Below are positions 37,401 through 46,111 of a DNA stretch of 64,000 nucleotides, one piece after another. The notes below the pieces were generated by a model. It saw nothing but the letters and a program-made list of their open reading frames with translations, was not told the origin of the DNA and did no database searches. A program made the position numbers and the translations under genes. Within the stretch, counting starts at the first letter, position 1, and every line of letters begins with the position of its first letter. Source of the DNA: JAIQGF01 sp051006995 (lineage in GTDB: Bacteria; Acidobacteriota; Terriglobia; Terriglobales; Acidobacteriaceae); the NCBI GenBank assembly GCA_051006995.1, contig JBPCSQ010000010.1, positions 62,001 to 126,000 of the forward strand. The letters run 5' to 3'.

Positions 37401-40400
37401 GTCGTTCACGAATACGTTCGCCGGCGTCACCGAAACCGAGACCGAGTTGAAGGGCTGGGTGGCGTTCCGGGTTACGCCGCGATGAATCCCATTGAAGGTA
37501 TACGTGTAGGCGCCCGGGGCCAGGACGATGGTGGAATCACCGGCCGTCCCGCCCGCCGGCACGCTGTTGAATTGCTGGACCGTCGTGGGCACGTTGTTGA
37601 AAACGCGCGTTTCGACGATGTTCAGCGGAAAAGTGGACGGGTTGCCGCTCTCATCCAAGACCGCCAGGATTTGCGACGGCTGGTTGGGATCATTCAAACC
37701 GTACTGCGTGCCCGAGATGATGCCGCCCGCCACCGGGTCGGGTGTCGAAATCGTGACGTGGAAGTCCACCATGTCGAAGGCGGCGCTGTAAACATCGTCG
37801 GCCGTCGGTTGCGGAATCGGCCGGCTGTTGGCATCCAGCGCGGTGAGTTGAACGTTCCACGTGTACGCCAGAGATGCTGCCTGCACGGGAAGAGCAAGCG
37901 GGCTGGTGAACGTCAACGTCACTGGCGTCGGGCCTGCACCCGCCGTCGGCGCTGTAATCTGCACTGGGGTAGCGAAGCTCCCGGGACATCCGGACGGCCC
38001 GGCGCAGGTTATCGACACCGTAACCGTGCCCGACGGGCTGGCGTTGCCGGCGTTCTCCACTTGCGCGACCACTGTCACCATTTCGCCCACCTGGAAAGCA
38101 TCCGGGCCCTGGAACGGCTGCGCGTGGCCGGCGCTGGTTCCGTCAAAGAAGATGGGGTTCACCTGGAACTTGTAGTTCGGCTGGCCGTTGATGTTGTACG
38201 CCATCGGGAAGCTGAAGTTCCCGTCTTTCACGATTAGCGTTGACGCCGATGCCGTAAAGTTGCCGGCTGTCGCCGTGAAATCGGCGACCAGGTTAAAGGT
38301 CACGGTGGCCGGCCCCGCCGTGGGCGGGCCGATGGTCTGCGGGTTGGGACTGGTGGTGGTGACGCCGGTCGGCAATAACAGCTGATAGGTGCCGCCAGAG
38401 TCCGTGGTAAAGCTCAGTGTCTGCGCTGTCGTGTCCCCCGAGAGCATCGTCGGGGTCACGGTTTGCGTGATGGTCGGCGCCGCTACGTTGATGATGGCCT
38501 GGAATGGGAACTGCCCCGCCGCGCTGATCGTGGTCTGATAAGAACCAGGGATGGCGGTGTTGTCCGCCACCACGCTCCAGGTCAGCGTGCCCGCGCTCGT
38601 CAGCGTCTGCGGGTTGGCGCCCGAGGAGATCGTCACTCCCGTTGGCAGCGTTCCCAGCGTGAATGTTCCGGGAACATTGATGTCAACCAGCAATTGTTGC
38701 GAGGCCCCGGCCGGCAGCAGGTTCGGCGTATTGCGTTCTGTATAGGTCGGAGCATTCACCGAATATGCCATCACCTGGGAGAAGTTGCCGTCGCCGACCA
38801 CCAGCGTGGACGTGGTTGGCGTGAAGCTGCCAACGGTAGCACTGAAGCTGGAGGTCAAGCCCCAGGTCAATGGACCACCGGCTTGTGGCAGTGTCTGCGG
38901 TGTGCTGGGATTTGCCGTGATTCCTGGCGGCAGTGTCAGGCTGAAGGTACCGCCGGAATTCACTGAAATGCTGAGCGACTGCTGGTTGATTGTGTCGCCC
39001 GCGATCATCGCGGGCGTGGCGGTCTGGAGAATCGTCGGCCCAGCCACCGTATAGGTTCCCGGGAACGTGTACTGCGACGGGTTGGCCTGATTCATCTCCG
39101 TGACCGTGATCGGCAAACTTGTCCCGGTCGCGGCCGTGGTGCCGGCCGAAATAGTCCACGTCAGCGTGCCGTTGACCGGAGCCTGCGCCGTGGACGGAGT
39201 CACGGTGGTGCCTGCCGGCTGGCTCAGTATGAAGTTTGCGACCGTGGCATTCGTTGTAAAGGAGATGCTTTGGGATGCGCCACCCGCCAGCAAGCTTGGG
39301 GGCGTGCCCTCGACCATGGTCGGCGGCTGCGCAGAGTACGACGCCGACAGCGCGTACGACGACAATGCATTGCTCGGCGTAAGGCCGTTAATCGGCATCG
39401 CCAGCGCTGAGCCGGTCTGCGCCGCGAAGCCTGCCTGCACGCTCCAGTTCAGGGCTCCGCCCGTGGGCGACAGAATGGTTTGCACGCACACCGTCGGCGC
39501 GGTGCACGTCCCATTGATGAAAATTCCCGCCGGAGGCGAAATGCCATAGTTGCCGGGCACATTCACGTTGACGCTCAGGGTTTGCGGAGCATCGCCGATG
39601 ATCAGCGCCGGAATGTTCGCTCCGGAGAATGTCGGCCCCGTCACCGAGTAGGCCGCCTGGAAGGTGAAATTCGGCTCGCTGATGGGCATGGTCAAGCCGG
39701 CGCCGCTGGTGGCGCCAAAATCCGCGGCCAAGGTCCAGGTCAGCGTGCCCCCAGTGGAAGGAAGCGTTTGAGGATTGGCGCCGGAGGCAATCGTGACGCC
39801 CACCGGCGGTGTCAGCGTAAACGTTCCGCCCGTATTCACCGCGACCGAGAGTGTCTGCGCCGGGCTGTTGGTGAGCATCGCCGGAATCGCGGTCTGGCTG
39901 AACGTTGGACCCGCCACGGAATAGCTCATCGGGAACGAGTACGCGCCCGAAGTGATGTTCATCGTGTGCGAGCCCGTCGCCGCGGTCGTACCGGCCTGGA
40001 TGGTCCACGAAAGCGTGAATGGCCCGCCTCCCGGCACCACCGCTCCTCGCTGCGCCAAAACCGGCGTGCCCACTGTCTGCGGGTTCGCGCTGCTGGTTGT
40101 CACTCCTTGCGGCAGAACCAGCGTGTAGATGCCAGGCACATTGACCGTCGCCGTCAGCGTCTGCGTCGGCCCTCCTACGGTCAGGCTGGGGATGCCGGTA
40201 GGAGACTGCGTCACCGTCGGGCTGAGGATGGTGAACGTCGCCGGGAAGCTGAAGCGCCCGATGGTCACCGGCGCCGTGTAAGTGTTTGCCGCCACGCCCA
40301 GGTTCGACTGGATGTCCCATATCAAATTGCCGGGCGCAGTAATCGTCTGCGGGTTGGGACTCACCGTGCTCACGCCGGTCGGCAACACCAGCGTGTAGGT

Positions 40401-43400
40401 CCCTGCGATGCTCGCTGACATGATGATTTGCGACGCGGTGGTACCGCTGGCCGGGGCGCCACTGATGATGGTCGGCGCGTTCGACTCGCTCACCGTCGGC
40501 CCCGTCACCGAATACGTGACCGGCACGTTGATGAGGAAGCCCTGGACATTGGCGACCATGTTGAACACCGCGCCCGGCGGTGGATTTCCCGGTACGGCCG
40601 TGAAGTCCGCCTGCACGATCCACGTCAGGGTGGTGGCCGCGGTCACGTTCTGCGACAGCGGGTTCGAGCCCGCCGCCAGCGTGATGCCCGCCGGCAGCGC
40701 CAGGCTCACGCTTGCGGCTGCGTTGACGTTGGTGACGTTCACCGTGAGAGTCTGCGGCTGTCCGCCCGACAGCAGGTTCACCGGCGCGGCCTGCGTCAGC
40801 GTGATCGGTGACGCCAGCAACAAAGGTTGCGAGGCCGTGTTATTGGAGCAACTCGTTTCCGCCGGGGAGGTGTTGCACTGCGGGTCCACCGTCGCCACCA
40901 GCGTCATCGGCGTACCGATGGGCAGATTGGTCGGCACCGGAATCGTGGCCGGCACCAGTACCGAGGCACCCGGCGAGAGCGGCCCCGGAAGTGGCATGGT
41001 CACTGTCGCCAGCGTGCCCGAGCCTCCCTGCAAGTTGAACTGCACCGTCGTGTCGGAGGTCAAGGCCGCCGTGCCGGCGTTAAAGATCACCGCCGTTGCC
41101 GGCTGGTTTCCCGGCGGGAACGCCAGCGCCGACGGACTGGAGGAACTGGCGTAGGACGGAAACACGCCGCTCACCAGCAAGTCGGGAGCGGAGCTGTTCA
41201 CCGACGCTGCCACCGGTCCGGGCAGCGCGATGGCGGCGCTGCCGGAAACGCTGCCGTTGTCGCCCTGGAAATCCACGAAGTTCCAACCCTTGCCCGGTGT
41301 CAGCAGCATGCGCGCCGAGAGCTGCTCTTCCTGGGTGAACACCACGCTCGGGTCGCTGCACGAGGTCACGTTGCAGGAGCACTGGTTGGTGGCGGTCAAG
41401 AAGGCGGTGCTTCCGTCGGGGCATTTGTTCAGCGAGCAGCTATTCAGGTCCGGCGGCTGCGGGAACAGCAGCACCGGAGTCGTTTGGCAAGTCTTGGGGA
41501 AGGTATAGTTCAGCAGCCAATCAGCGCGCATGGTCGCCGTCGGTGGCGCTGACGGATCGCTGCAACTGGTGCTGGCCTGCGATTGGCGCAGCAGCACGTT
41601 CATGGACGCCAGCTTGGGGAAGTTCGCCCGGACGTTTTGTTCCAGCACGGTGTAGCCCGGGAAGTTGGTCTGGTCAAAGAAGCCGAGGAACTGCGAGATA
41701 TTCAGTGAACTGTAGGCCCCGGCCATGTTCTTCAGCCGCGTCGCCGGATCGTCATAGGCGCCTGCCAGCACGTGGACTTTCACGTCCATCGCGGCCTGCT
41801 GGTTGTTGGAATCCGTCACCGTAACGCGTGCGATGTAGTCGGTTCCCGCGGTCAGATTGCAGGTGCCGAACGGGAAATCGGAATTGCTCGAGGCGAACCC
41901 AGGCTTGGGACTGCATCCGGTGGTGCTGGCTGGGATGGCGACGCCGAACTGCGCCGGCTTGTACGACTCGTTGCACAGCACCCAGTTGTAGCGCGTGATG
42001 GTCGCGCCGTTTACGCCTTGCGACTTGCTCGCGTCCACTGCCGCAATGCTTCCGCCGAAAGCCGCGCCCCAATCAATTGAGCGCTCGCTGGCATTCACTG
42101 CTGGTACCGGCGGTTGCACGATGGCCGCGCCGATCGTTGTCATCCAGGTTTGGGCCGTCTGTCCGATGCTGCCGCCCGCGGTCTGTGACGCCCCGCTCAA
42201 CGCGCTGGTGATGGTGTTGAAATTCGTTCCCAGCGTGGTATTGACCTGCTGGAAGATGGCTTGCACGGCGTCGTTAAACGCCTGGTCCGGTGCGCCCGCT
42301 GGATTTCGCTGTAGCAGCGCGTTGAACGCTGTCTGGAAAGAGGTGTCAAACTCAGTGGTGGCCGACAGCGCCGCCGCGTCAATCTGGCCCCCGGCCTGGT
42401 CCACCGCCGTCTGCACCGTCGCAACAGCATTGTTCAGATTGGTAGTGGCCTGCGTCAGGTCCACCGCGTTGCCCTGATTCGCCTGCTGCAACGATTGGCT
42501 GACTTGATTGGCGGACTGCTGGGCCGCGGTTACGTACGACGCCAGTCCTGCTCGCGCCGTTTGTCGTTCGGTTTCGATCTGGTCGTGGTATGGCTTCTTC
42601 AGATCTCCGCTGGTGGCCGGTGTAGGCGGGGCCAGTACGTTGAAGGACGCCGTTGAATTTGCTCCGCTCGGCTTGGTCAAGTTGATCAAGTACATGCCCG
42701 GCGCCGCGGTGGGGGCAACCACCACGTGAACCACGGCCGAGGTCGCCGTCGGCGTTCCCGACAAGGTCGCGGTCACGCCCGTGCTCGGTCCGGTTGCCGA
42801 CGCCTTATTCACGGCGCCCATGTTCTGGCCGGAGATGGTGGCGTCCAGCGCCGCTCCCGGCAGCGCCTGCATCGGCGTCATCGCGGTGATGATGGCCGGT
42901 TCGGTATCGAGGATCAGTTGCTGGATTTGCTGCGGGGTCGCATTCGTTGGAATGGTCGGCGGCTTGCCAGGCGAGACCGTGGTAGTCAGGCCGGCCGCGC
43001 ACTGCACCGAGCCGGTAACGTTGGGATCCACATTCGCGACTTGCACCACGCCGGAGATACACAGGAAGGTGCTGGTTCCGACCGAAGAGGCGTCGGTGCC
43101 GAAGTCGGTGCCGATAACGCCGGCCACCGCGGTGGGCGTGCGCAGTTCAAAACTGCCGCCCTGACGGGTGATCTTCGCCACTTCCGCGCGCACTCGCCCG
43201 CCGTACAGTTGCAGGGCCGTCTGTTGCGACCGGTTGTCGTGTTTGACGATCTTCAGTTCCGCCTGCGAACCCAGCGACAGGATGGACTGGTCGGCCAGCG
43301 TGACCCGGGCGCGCCCGCCCTTCAGGGTCTTCAGCAGATCGTCCCATACCAGGTCTTCGCCCTTCTTCGCCTCGGTGGTGACCAGTTGTTTACCCACGCG

Positions 43401-43562
43401 GCGGCTGACCGTCGCCACCGGCAACAACGCGGTGATGGTGCCCGCCTTCGGGCCGACCTTCGGCGTCGGCTCTTTGGGCGGCGGCGCTGCCTGGGCCGGC
43501 AGCACGATGCCCATCAACACCAGCATGATCACGATCCAGAGGAACGCTCGTTGCGTCTTCAT
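34413..43562 (-). CDS. Giant FecR-domain protein with Ig-like repeats and CARDB modules
   Basis: 3049 residues. The signal peptide (about 1-25) precedes a FecR domain (about 60-160: LVWDDLLKTLKGGRARVTLA, LQLYGGRVRAEV, FELRTPTAVAGVIGTDF). An IPT/TIG-like module follows (about 220-310), then a Gln-rich coiled coil (about 325-400). A CARDB-like module (about 800-910) comes before nine Ig-like repeats of about 80-125 residues (about 915-1795). Each has a strand like QTLSVxVNxxGTF, a GVT(I/T)xSxANPQT(L/I) turn and a TLTWxxxAD strand. Two more CARDB-like modules lie near 2130-2250 and 2715-2840. The C-terminus has no sorting signal that I recognise. It is the last gene of the operon behind the CHASE2 cyclase; the FecR domain is probably the link to it. 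Confidence 0.82.
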   Translation of the reverse strand: MKTQRAFLWIVIMLVLMGIVLPAQAAPPPKEPTPKVGPKAGTITALLPVATVSRRVGKQLVTTEAKKGEDLVWDDLLKTLKGGRARVTLADQSILSLGSQAELKIVKHDNRSQQTALQLYGGRVRAEVAKITRQGGSFELRTPTAVAGVIGTDFGTDASSVGTSTFLCISGVVQVANVDPNVTGSVQCAAGLTTTVSPGKPPTIPTNATPQQIQQLILDTEPAIITAMTPMQALPGAALDATISGQNMGAVNKASATGPSTGVTATLSGTPTATSAVVHVVVAPTAAPGMYLINLTKPSGANSTASFNVLAPPTPATSGDLKKPYHDQIETERQTARAGLASYVTAAQQSANQVSQSLQQANQGNAVDLTQATTNLNNAVATVQTAVDQAGGQIDAAALSATTEFDTSFQTAFNALLQRNPAGAPDQAFNDAVQAIFQQVNTTLGTNFNTITSALSGASQTAGGSIGQTAQTWMTTIGAAIVQPPVPAVNASERSIDWGAAFGGSIAAVDASKSQGVNGATITRYNWVLCNESYKPAQFGVAIPASTTGCSPKPGFASSNSDFPFGTCNLTAGTDYIARVTVTDSNNQQAAMDVKVHVLAGAYDDPATRLKNMAGAYSSLNISQFLGFFDQTNFPGYTVLEQNVRANFPKLASMNVLLRQSQASTSCSDPSAPPTATMRADWLLNYTFPKTCQTTPVLLFPQPPDLNSCSLNKCPDGSTAFLTATNQCSCNVTSCSDPSVVFTQEEQLSARMLLTPGKGWNFVDFQGDNGSVSGSAAIALPGPVAASVNSSAPDLLVSGVFPSYASSSSPSALAFPPGNQPATAVIFNAGTAALTSDTTVQFNLQGGSGTLATVTMPLPGPLSPGASVLVPATIPVPTNLPIGTPMTLVATVDPQCNTSPAETSCSNNTASQPLLLASPITLTQAAPVNLLSGGQPQTLTVNVTNVNAAASVSLALPAGITLAAGSNPLSQNVTAATTLTWIVQADFTAVPGNPPPGAVFNMVANVQGFLINVPVTYSVTGPTVSESNAPTIISGAPASGTTASQIIMSASIAGTYTLVLPTGVSTVSPNPQTITAPGNLIWDIQSNLGVAANTYTAPVTIGRFSFPATFTILSPTVTQSPTGIPSLTVGGPTQTLTATVNVPGIYTLVLPQGVTTSSANPQTVGTPVLAQRGAVVPGGGPFTLSWTIQAGTTAATGSHTMNITSGAYSFPMSYSVAGPTFSQTAIPAMLTNSPAQTLSVAVNTGGTFTLTPPVGVTIASGANPQTLPSTGGTLTWTLAADFGATSGAGLTMPISEPNFTFQAAYSVTGPTFSGANIPALIIGDAPQTLSVNVNVPGNYGISPPAGIFINGTCTAPTVCVQTILSPTGGALNWSVQAGFAAQTGSALAMPINGLTPSNALSSYALSASYSAQPPTMVEGTPPSLLAGGASQSISFTTNATVANFILSQPAGTTVTPSTAQAPVNGTLTWTISAGTTAATGTSLPITVTEMNQANPSQYTFPGTYTVAGPTILQTATPAMIAGDTINQQSLSISVNSGGTFSLTLPPGITANPSTPQTLPQAGGPLTWGLTSSFSATVGSFTPTTSTLVVGDGNFSQVMAYSVNAPTYTERNTPNLLPAGASQQLLVDINVPGTFTLGTLPTGVTISSGANPQTLTSAGTLTWSVVADNTAIPGSYQTTISAAGQFPFQAIINVAAPTITQTVTPTMLSGDTTAQTLSFTTDSGGTYQLLLPTGVTTTSPNPQTIGPPTAGPATVTFNLVADFTATAGNFTASASTLIVKDGNFSFPMAYNINGQPNYKFQVNPIFFDGTSAGHAQPFQGPDAFQVGEMVTVVAQVENAGNASPSGTVTVSITCAGPSGCPGSFATPVQITAPTAGAGPTPVTLTFTSPLALPVQAASLAYTWNVQLTALDANSRPIPQPTADDVYSAAFDMVDFHVTISTPDPVAGGIISGTQYGLNDPNQPSQILAVLDESGNPSTFPLNIVETRVFNNVPTTVQQFNSVPAGGTAGDSTIVLAPGAYTYTFNGIHRGVTRNATQPFNSVSVSVTPANVFVNDASNPLEIQIGQAAPQEVDYNISATFFSGSVTVTVPANAGNFLSQSADLGNSNTGSLPLPATPFHWDVTCASGCTAPTTLNANIVLPSSNPSMVVQQPLFVIGHGVPDLKITSVTLPRTLNTSAPWLAGEPLDIIVRVTNLGPTASAGGESLTMFLQGAEVDNGNVTVPQLQPCCGPTSFIDITVHAVAPDLGPSFTSSSASLRTKVAADTAGDLNYANNSCVGAGACSQQGTGNQSVATANWHVAVSGNGSSDNTPLTVTLPSPGNATAALTGSVDGCTGTCTPGQTIAWNFNPTAGVMSPALDPCAGSSCFSAGGNSTSFNMLISGTNANAQSGLYTAQAIIQLIDSHTGLPTAQRQATVHVSISNGTNALNYPLTLTCLIGNGPNRCDPNGQTATTVQLNGIIPQPITVQITPTCTPTAGQTCTGTADLTVTDDPATTTTPQQVSQLSFSTNQVLNLTAAVDATGNITVGPTGSYAVSLSGIQRFLKRGSTAPDPVGVVTSIPVQVGDVIATADISNNCLAVPPSATQPTSLLISVAAPYFTVPTVTLDWQPATSAPLNIVAQGSTTLALSSPGAGGTYGTITYNITNVGPAQDGLLSYLLRVTPNIVNNTGAAKFFLFYFDTSITQNFCGAAGRVRGTVRVPGSWSRSAILGGAGTATLASRSAQVKNSGNIDLHILAADVSYTPSIPKVGDTVQIRFRVSNSGSGDATGVPIALQINGTTVASDTFNVGAGRSTLGALNWDTHSLPAGTGPSRITLAQARVPGRLSDRGNENVDIPETNRPLGRTQAMVVIDPQHTVKQLSTADKSAALAHFSLRSGDATGSAGLSSTASSQHILLEVQEGACVGLRMNTGSAGPCGSATVEMTVEEAVKGGYTLSALDGIADLGATTGAASSRLDSARLSAARYSSQLAAMTGHSYAVQLSGGRAGLLIINSIRNPNELSAQARALFRSNAVRILRGLGGSSGPAETGDVAGRGRSTAPTVFVDITVQMQ

Positions 43563-43702
43563 GATGTCTGTACCTGTCCTTCGCAATCCCGGGGTTCGTC
43601 GAGGGGGGAGTTTCGCGGCTTCCGAAAATGGTCTCCCATGTCCCCGGCGAACCGAAACTTACCTTCGAAATCCCGCCGGTCCGAACCGGCACTGTCCGCT
43701 CG

Positions 43703-46111
43703 TCACTTCGAGGTGGCCACGTACACGCCGTCCCAATCTTTCGCCGGCGCTTGCTTGTAGTAATCGTAGGAACGCTTCAGGAACGTCTCCGTCGGCCCAT
43801 CGTTGGGATACGTTCCCAGCAACGACTCGAACTTCTGCACCGCCTCGTCCCAGGCCATGCGGTAGTAGGCAGCAGTCGCGTCGTTCCAGCGCATGATGAG
43901 ATCGTTGTACTTCTGCGCGTCTTTGGCATGCCCCACCAGCTCGTAGATCCGCACCGGCTTGAGCTTGCCCTTCACGCGGATGCGGTCCAGGTCGCGGCAC
44001 ACGAAGTCGCTCGCCACCGCCGCGTACGTGAACTCGCTGATAATCCGGGCCGTGTGGTACTCCTTGTTCTGTCCTTCCAGGCGCGACGCCAGGTTCACGT
44101 GGTCACCCATCACCGTCCAGGCAAACCGCCGGTTCGATCCCATGTTCCCGACGTTCACCTGCCCGGTGTTGATCCCGATGCCGATGGAGAGCGGCTTCTT
44201 CCCTTCCATTTCCCACTTCAAGTTCAGCTCTTCCAGCCGCAAGCTCATCTCCAGCGCGGCCGCGCAACCGCGCTTGGCGTGGTCGGCCTGCGGGAACGGC
44301 GATCCCCAGAAACCCATCAGCGCATCACCGATGTACTTGTCGAGCGTTCCCCAGTTCTTGAAGAGAATATCGGTCATCTCGCCCAGATATTCATTGAGCA
44401 GGTGCACCAACTCGTCCGGGGTCAGGCTTTCCGAAATGCTGGTGAAGGAGCGGATGTCGCTGAACATGACAGTCAGCTCTTTCAGCTCGCCGCCGGTCTT
44501 GAAGTACTTCTTGGGGTCCTGCTCGATCAGGCGGATGACGCCGGGCGAAACGTAGCGCTCGAACGTCCGGCGCACCTTGCGCTTCTCGCGCTCTTCGAAC
44601 ACCATCCGGAAGCTGGTGATGGCGCCGTAGTTCATCACCAGCGTTCCCACTGGGATCACGAAGTACAGCCACATCCCGTAGTGGGAGAAGACGAAGTACG
44701 TGATCCCCATGAACGCCAGCACCGCCGCCATCATCGAAAACGTCGATTGCAGCGGCTTCAGCCGCGCGAACAGGTATCCCATCCCGAATCCGAAGACCAG
44801 GATGAATGCCACGTCGAGGATCTCCTCGTTCACGCCGCGCTTCAGAAAGCCGCGTCCCGCAACGTCGTTGTTGAGCAGGTTGTCGAGCACGTTGGCGTGA
44901 AGCTCGACACCGAAATAATCCACGGTCTGGAACGGCATCGGGCGCAAGTCGGCGATGCCCAGGGCGGTGGGGCCCATGAGCACGATCTTGCCCTGGAAGG
45001 TCTGCGGCGGAACCGTACCGTCAATCACGTCCGCCATCGAGTAATGCGGGTAGGTCTTGAACGGGCCGGCAAAGTTGATCAGGAAGCTGCCATCCGGCTG
45101 CGTGAAGTAGGTGTGCGGCCCGATTTCCATCCGCTCGAGCCCATCCTGGCCCATGTAGCCGACTTCGCTCTGGTCCTTGATGTTCTCGTAGACCTTGAGC
45201 ATCTCTACCGGCAACGAGGGAAACCATTCACGGTCCCGGTAACGAATCAGCGCCGGTGCTCGACGGTAAATACCGTCGCGCTCCGGGCCGTAGTTGAAGA
45301 AGCCGTAAGAGCGCGCCGCCTCCGCCAGGATGCGGATGTTGGATTCGATCCCGTAGCCCACGCCGCCTTCATGGCCGGCGACCGGGTTGAACCAGGCCTG
45401 GCTCAGGTCAAAGTTCCCCTTCAGTTTCTGCATCTGCGGGAACGGGTGGCCCCACAGGACGTTGTAATAATCCTCCGACGCCTTCGCGTCGATTTGCTTG
45501 GCCCGCTCTTCGCCGAGGAAGATGTGGCCCAGCACGACATTGCCGGCGCGCTTGATGGACTCGGCAAACACAGCGTCGTTGTCGCTGCTGCGTTCGATCT
45601 CGCGAATCTTCTCCAGCACCGCCGGCGACGCGGTCCCGGTCAGCTCGTTTTGCAGCTTCTGCAGCGCCTCGACGGCGGAGTTCTTCTCCGGCGTGGGGAA
45701 ATCAAAGTCAAGCCCGATCACCCGAGCCCCGCCGGCCGCCATCTGGTCGATCGCCTTGCCGTAGAAATTGCGCGCGATGGGATAGGAACCCACCTTCTGC
45801 AGCGTCTTTTCGTCCAGCCCCACGATGACGATCCGGTCGTCCACGCAGTCGCGGTTTCCCGCCTGCCCGGGGCAAAGACGGCGCGGTCCCCGCATCTTGT
45901 AGCGCGCGTCGAGCGAGCGCAGCTCGATGGTGTCCAGAAATCCGAAGGCCGCCTTGGTATGCGCCGTGATCGAGACCAGCACGTAGACCGTAAGTCCCAC
46001 CACCGTGATCACCAGCGCGATGACCATGTCCACGCGCTTGGTCGGCACCTGTCCCACCAGGTCCGCGAACCGGTCCCAGGCTTCCCTGATTTTCTCCAGG
46101 ACTTGTTTCAT
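43703..46111 (-). CDS. CHASE2-domain adenylate/guanylate cyclase
   Basis: Membrane receptor cyclase of 802 residues. After one membrane segment (about 30-50) the extracytoplasmic CHASE2 domain spans about 60-395. A membrane-segment cluster follows (about 410-510, including YLFARLKPLQSTFSMMAAVL). The class III cyclase domain is at about 535-720. Metal aspartates are in FSDIRSFTS and LDKYIGDALMGFWGS. The substrate pair is Lys (LDKYIGD) and Asp (TVMGDHVNLASRLE), pointing to ATP and hence cAMP. A helical TPR-like tail closes the protein. Its ATG overlaps the stop of the upstream barrel gene (TCAT on the plus strand), so the two are translationally coupled; a FecR protein follows. Confidence 0.92.
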   Translation of the reverse strand: MKQVLEKIREAWDRFADLVGQVPTKRVDMVIALVITVVGLTVYVLVSITAHTKAAFGFLDTIELRSLDARYKMRGPRRLCPGQAGNRDCVDDRIVIVGLDEKTLQKVGSYPIARNFYGKAIDQMAAGGARVIGLDFDFPTPEKNSAVEALQKLQNELTGTASPAVLEKIREIERSSDNDAVFAESIKRAGNVVLGHIFLGEERAKQIDAKASEDYYNVLWGHPFPQMQKLKGNFDLSQAWFNPVAGHEGGVGYGIESNIRILAEAARSYGFFNYGPERDGIYRRAPALIRYRDREWFPSLPVEMLKVYENIKDQSEVGYMGQDGLERMEIGPHTYFTQPDGSFLINFAGPFKTYPHYSMADVIDGTVPPQTFQGKIVLMGPTALGIADLRPMPFQTVDYFGVELHANVLDNLLNNDVAGRGFLKRGVNEEILDVAFILVFGFGMGYLFARLKPLQSTFSMMAAVLAFMGITYFVFSHYGMWLYFVIPVGTLVMNYGAITSFRMVFEEREKRKVRRTFERYVSPGVIRLIEQDPKKYFKTGGELKELTVMFSDIRSFTSISESLTPDELVHLLNEYLGEMTDILFKNWGTLDKYIGDALMGFWGSPFPQADHAKRGCAAALEMSLRLEELNLKWEMEGKKPLSIGIGINTGQVNVGNMGSNRRFAWTVMGDHVNLASRLEGQNKEYHTARIISEFTYAAVASDFVCRDLDRIRVKGKLKPVRIYELVGHAKDAQKYNDLIMRWNDATAAYYRMAWDEAVQKFESLLGTYPNDGPTETFLKRSYDYYKQAPAKDWDGVYVATSK

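Noticed and set aside
36846..38237. 463-codon plus-strand frame opposite the giant FecR gene
   Set aside because: Low-complexity Arg/Gly/His composition and no motifs; it mirrors codon bias of the real minus-strand gene.
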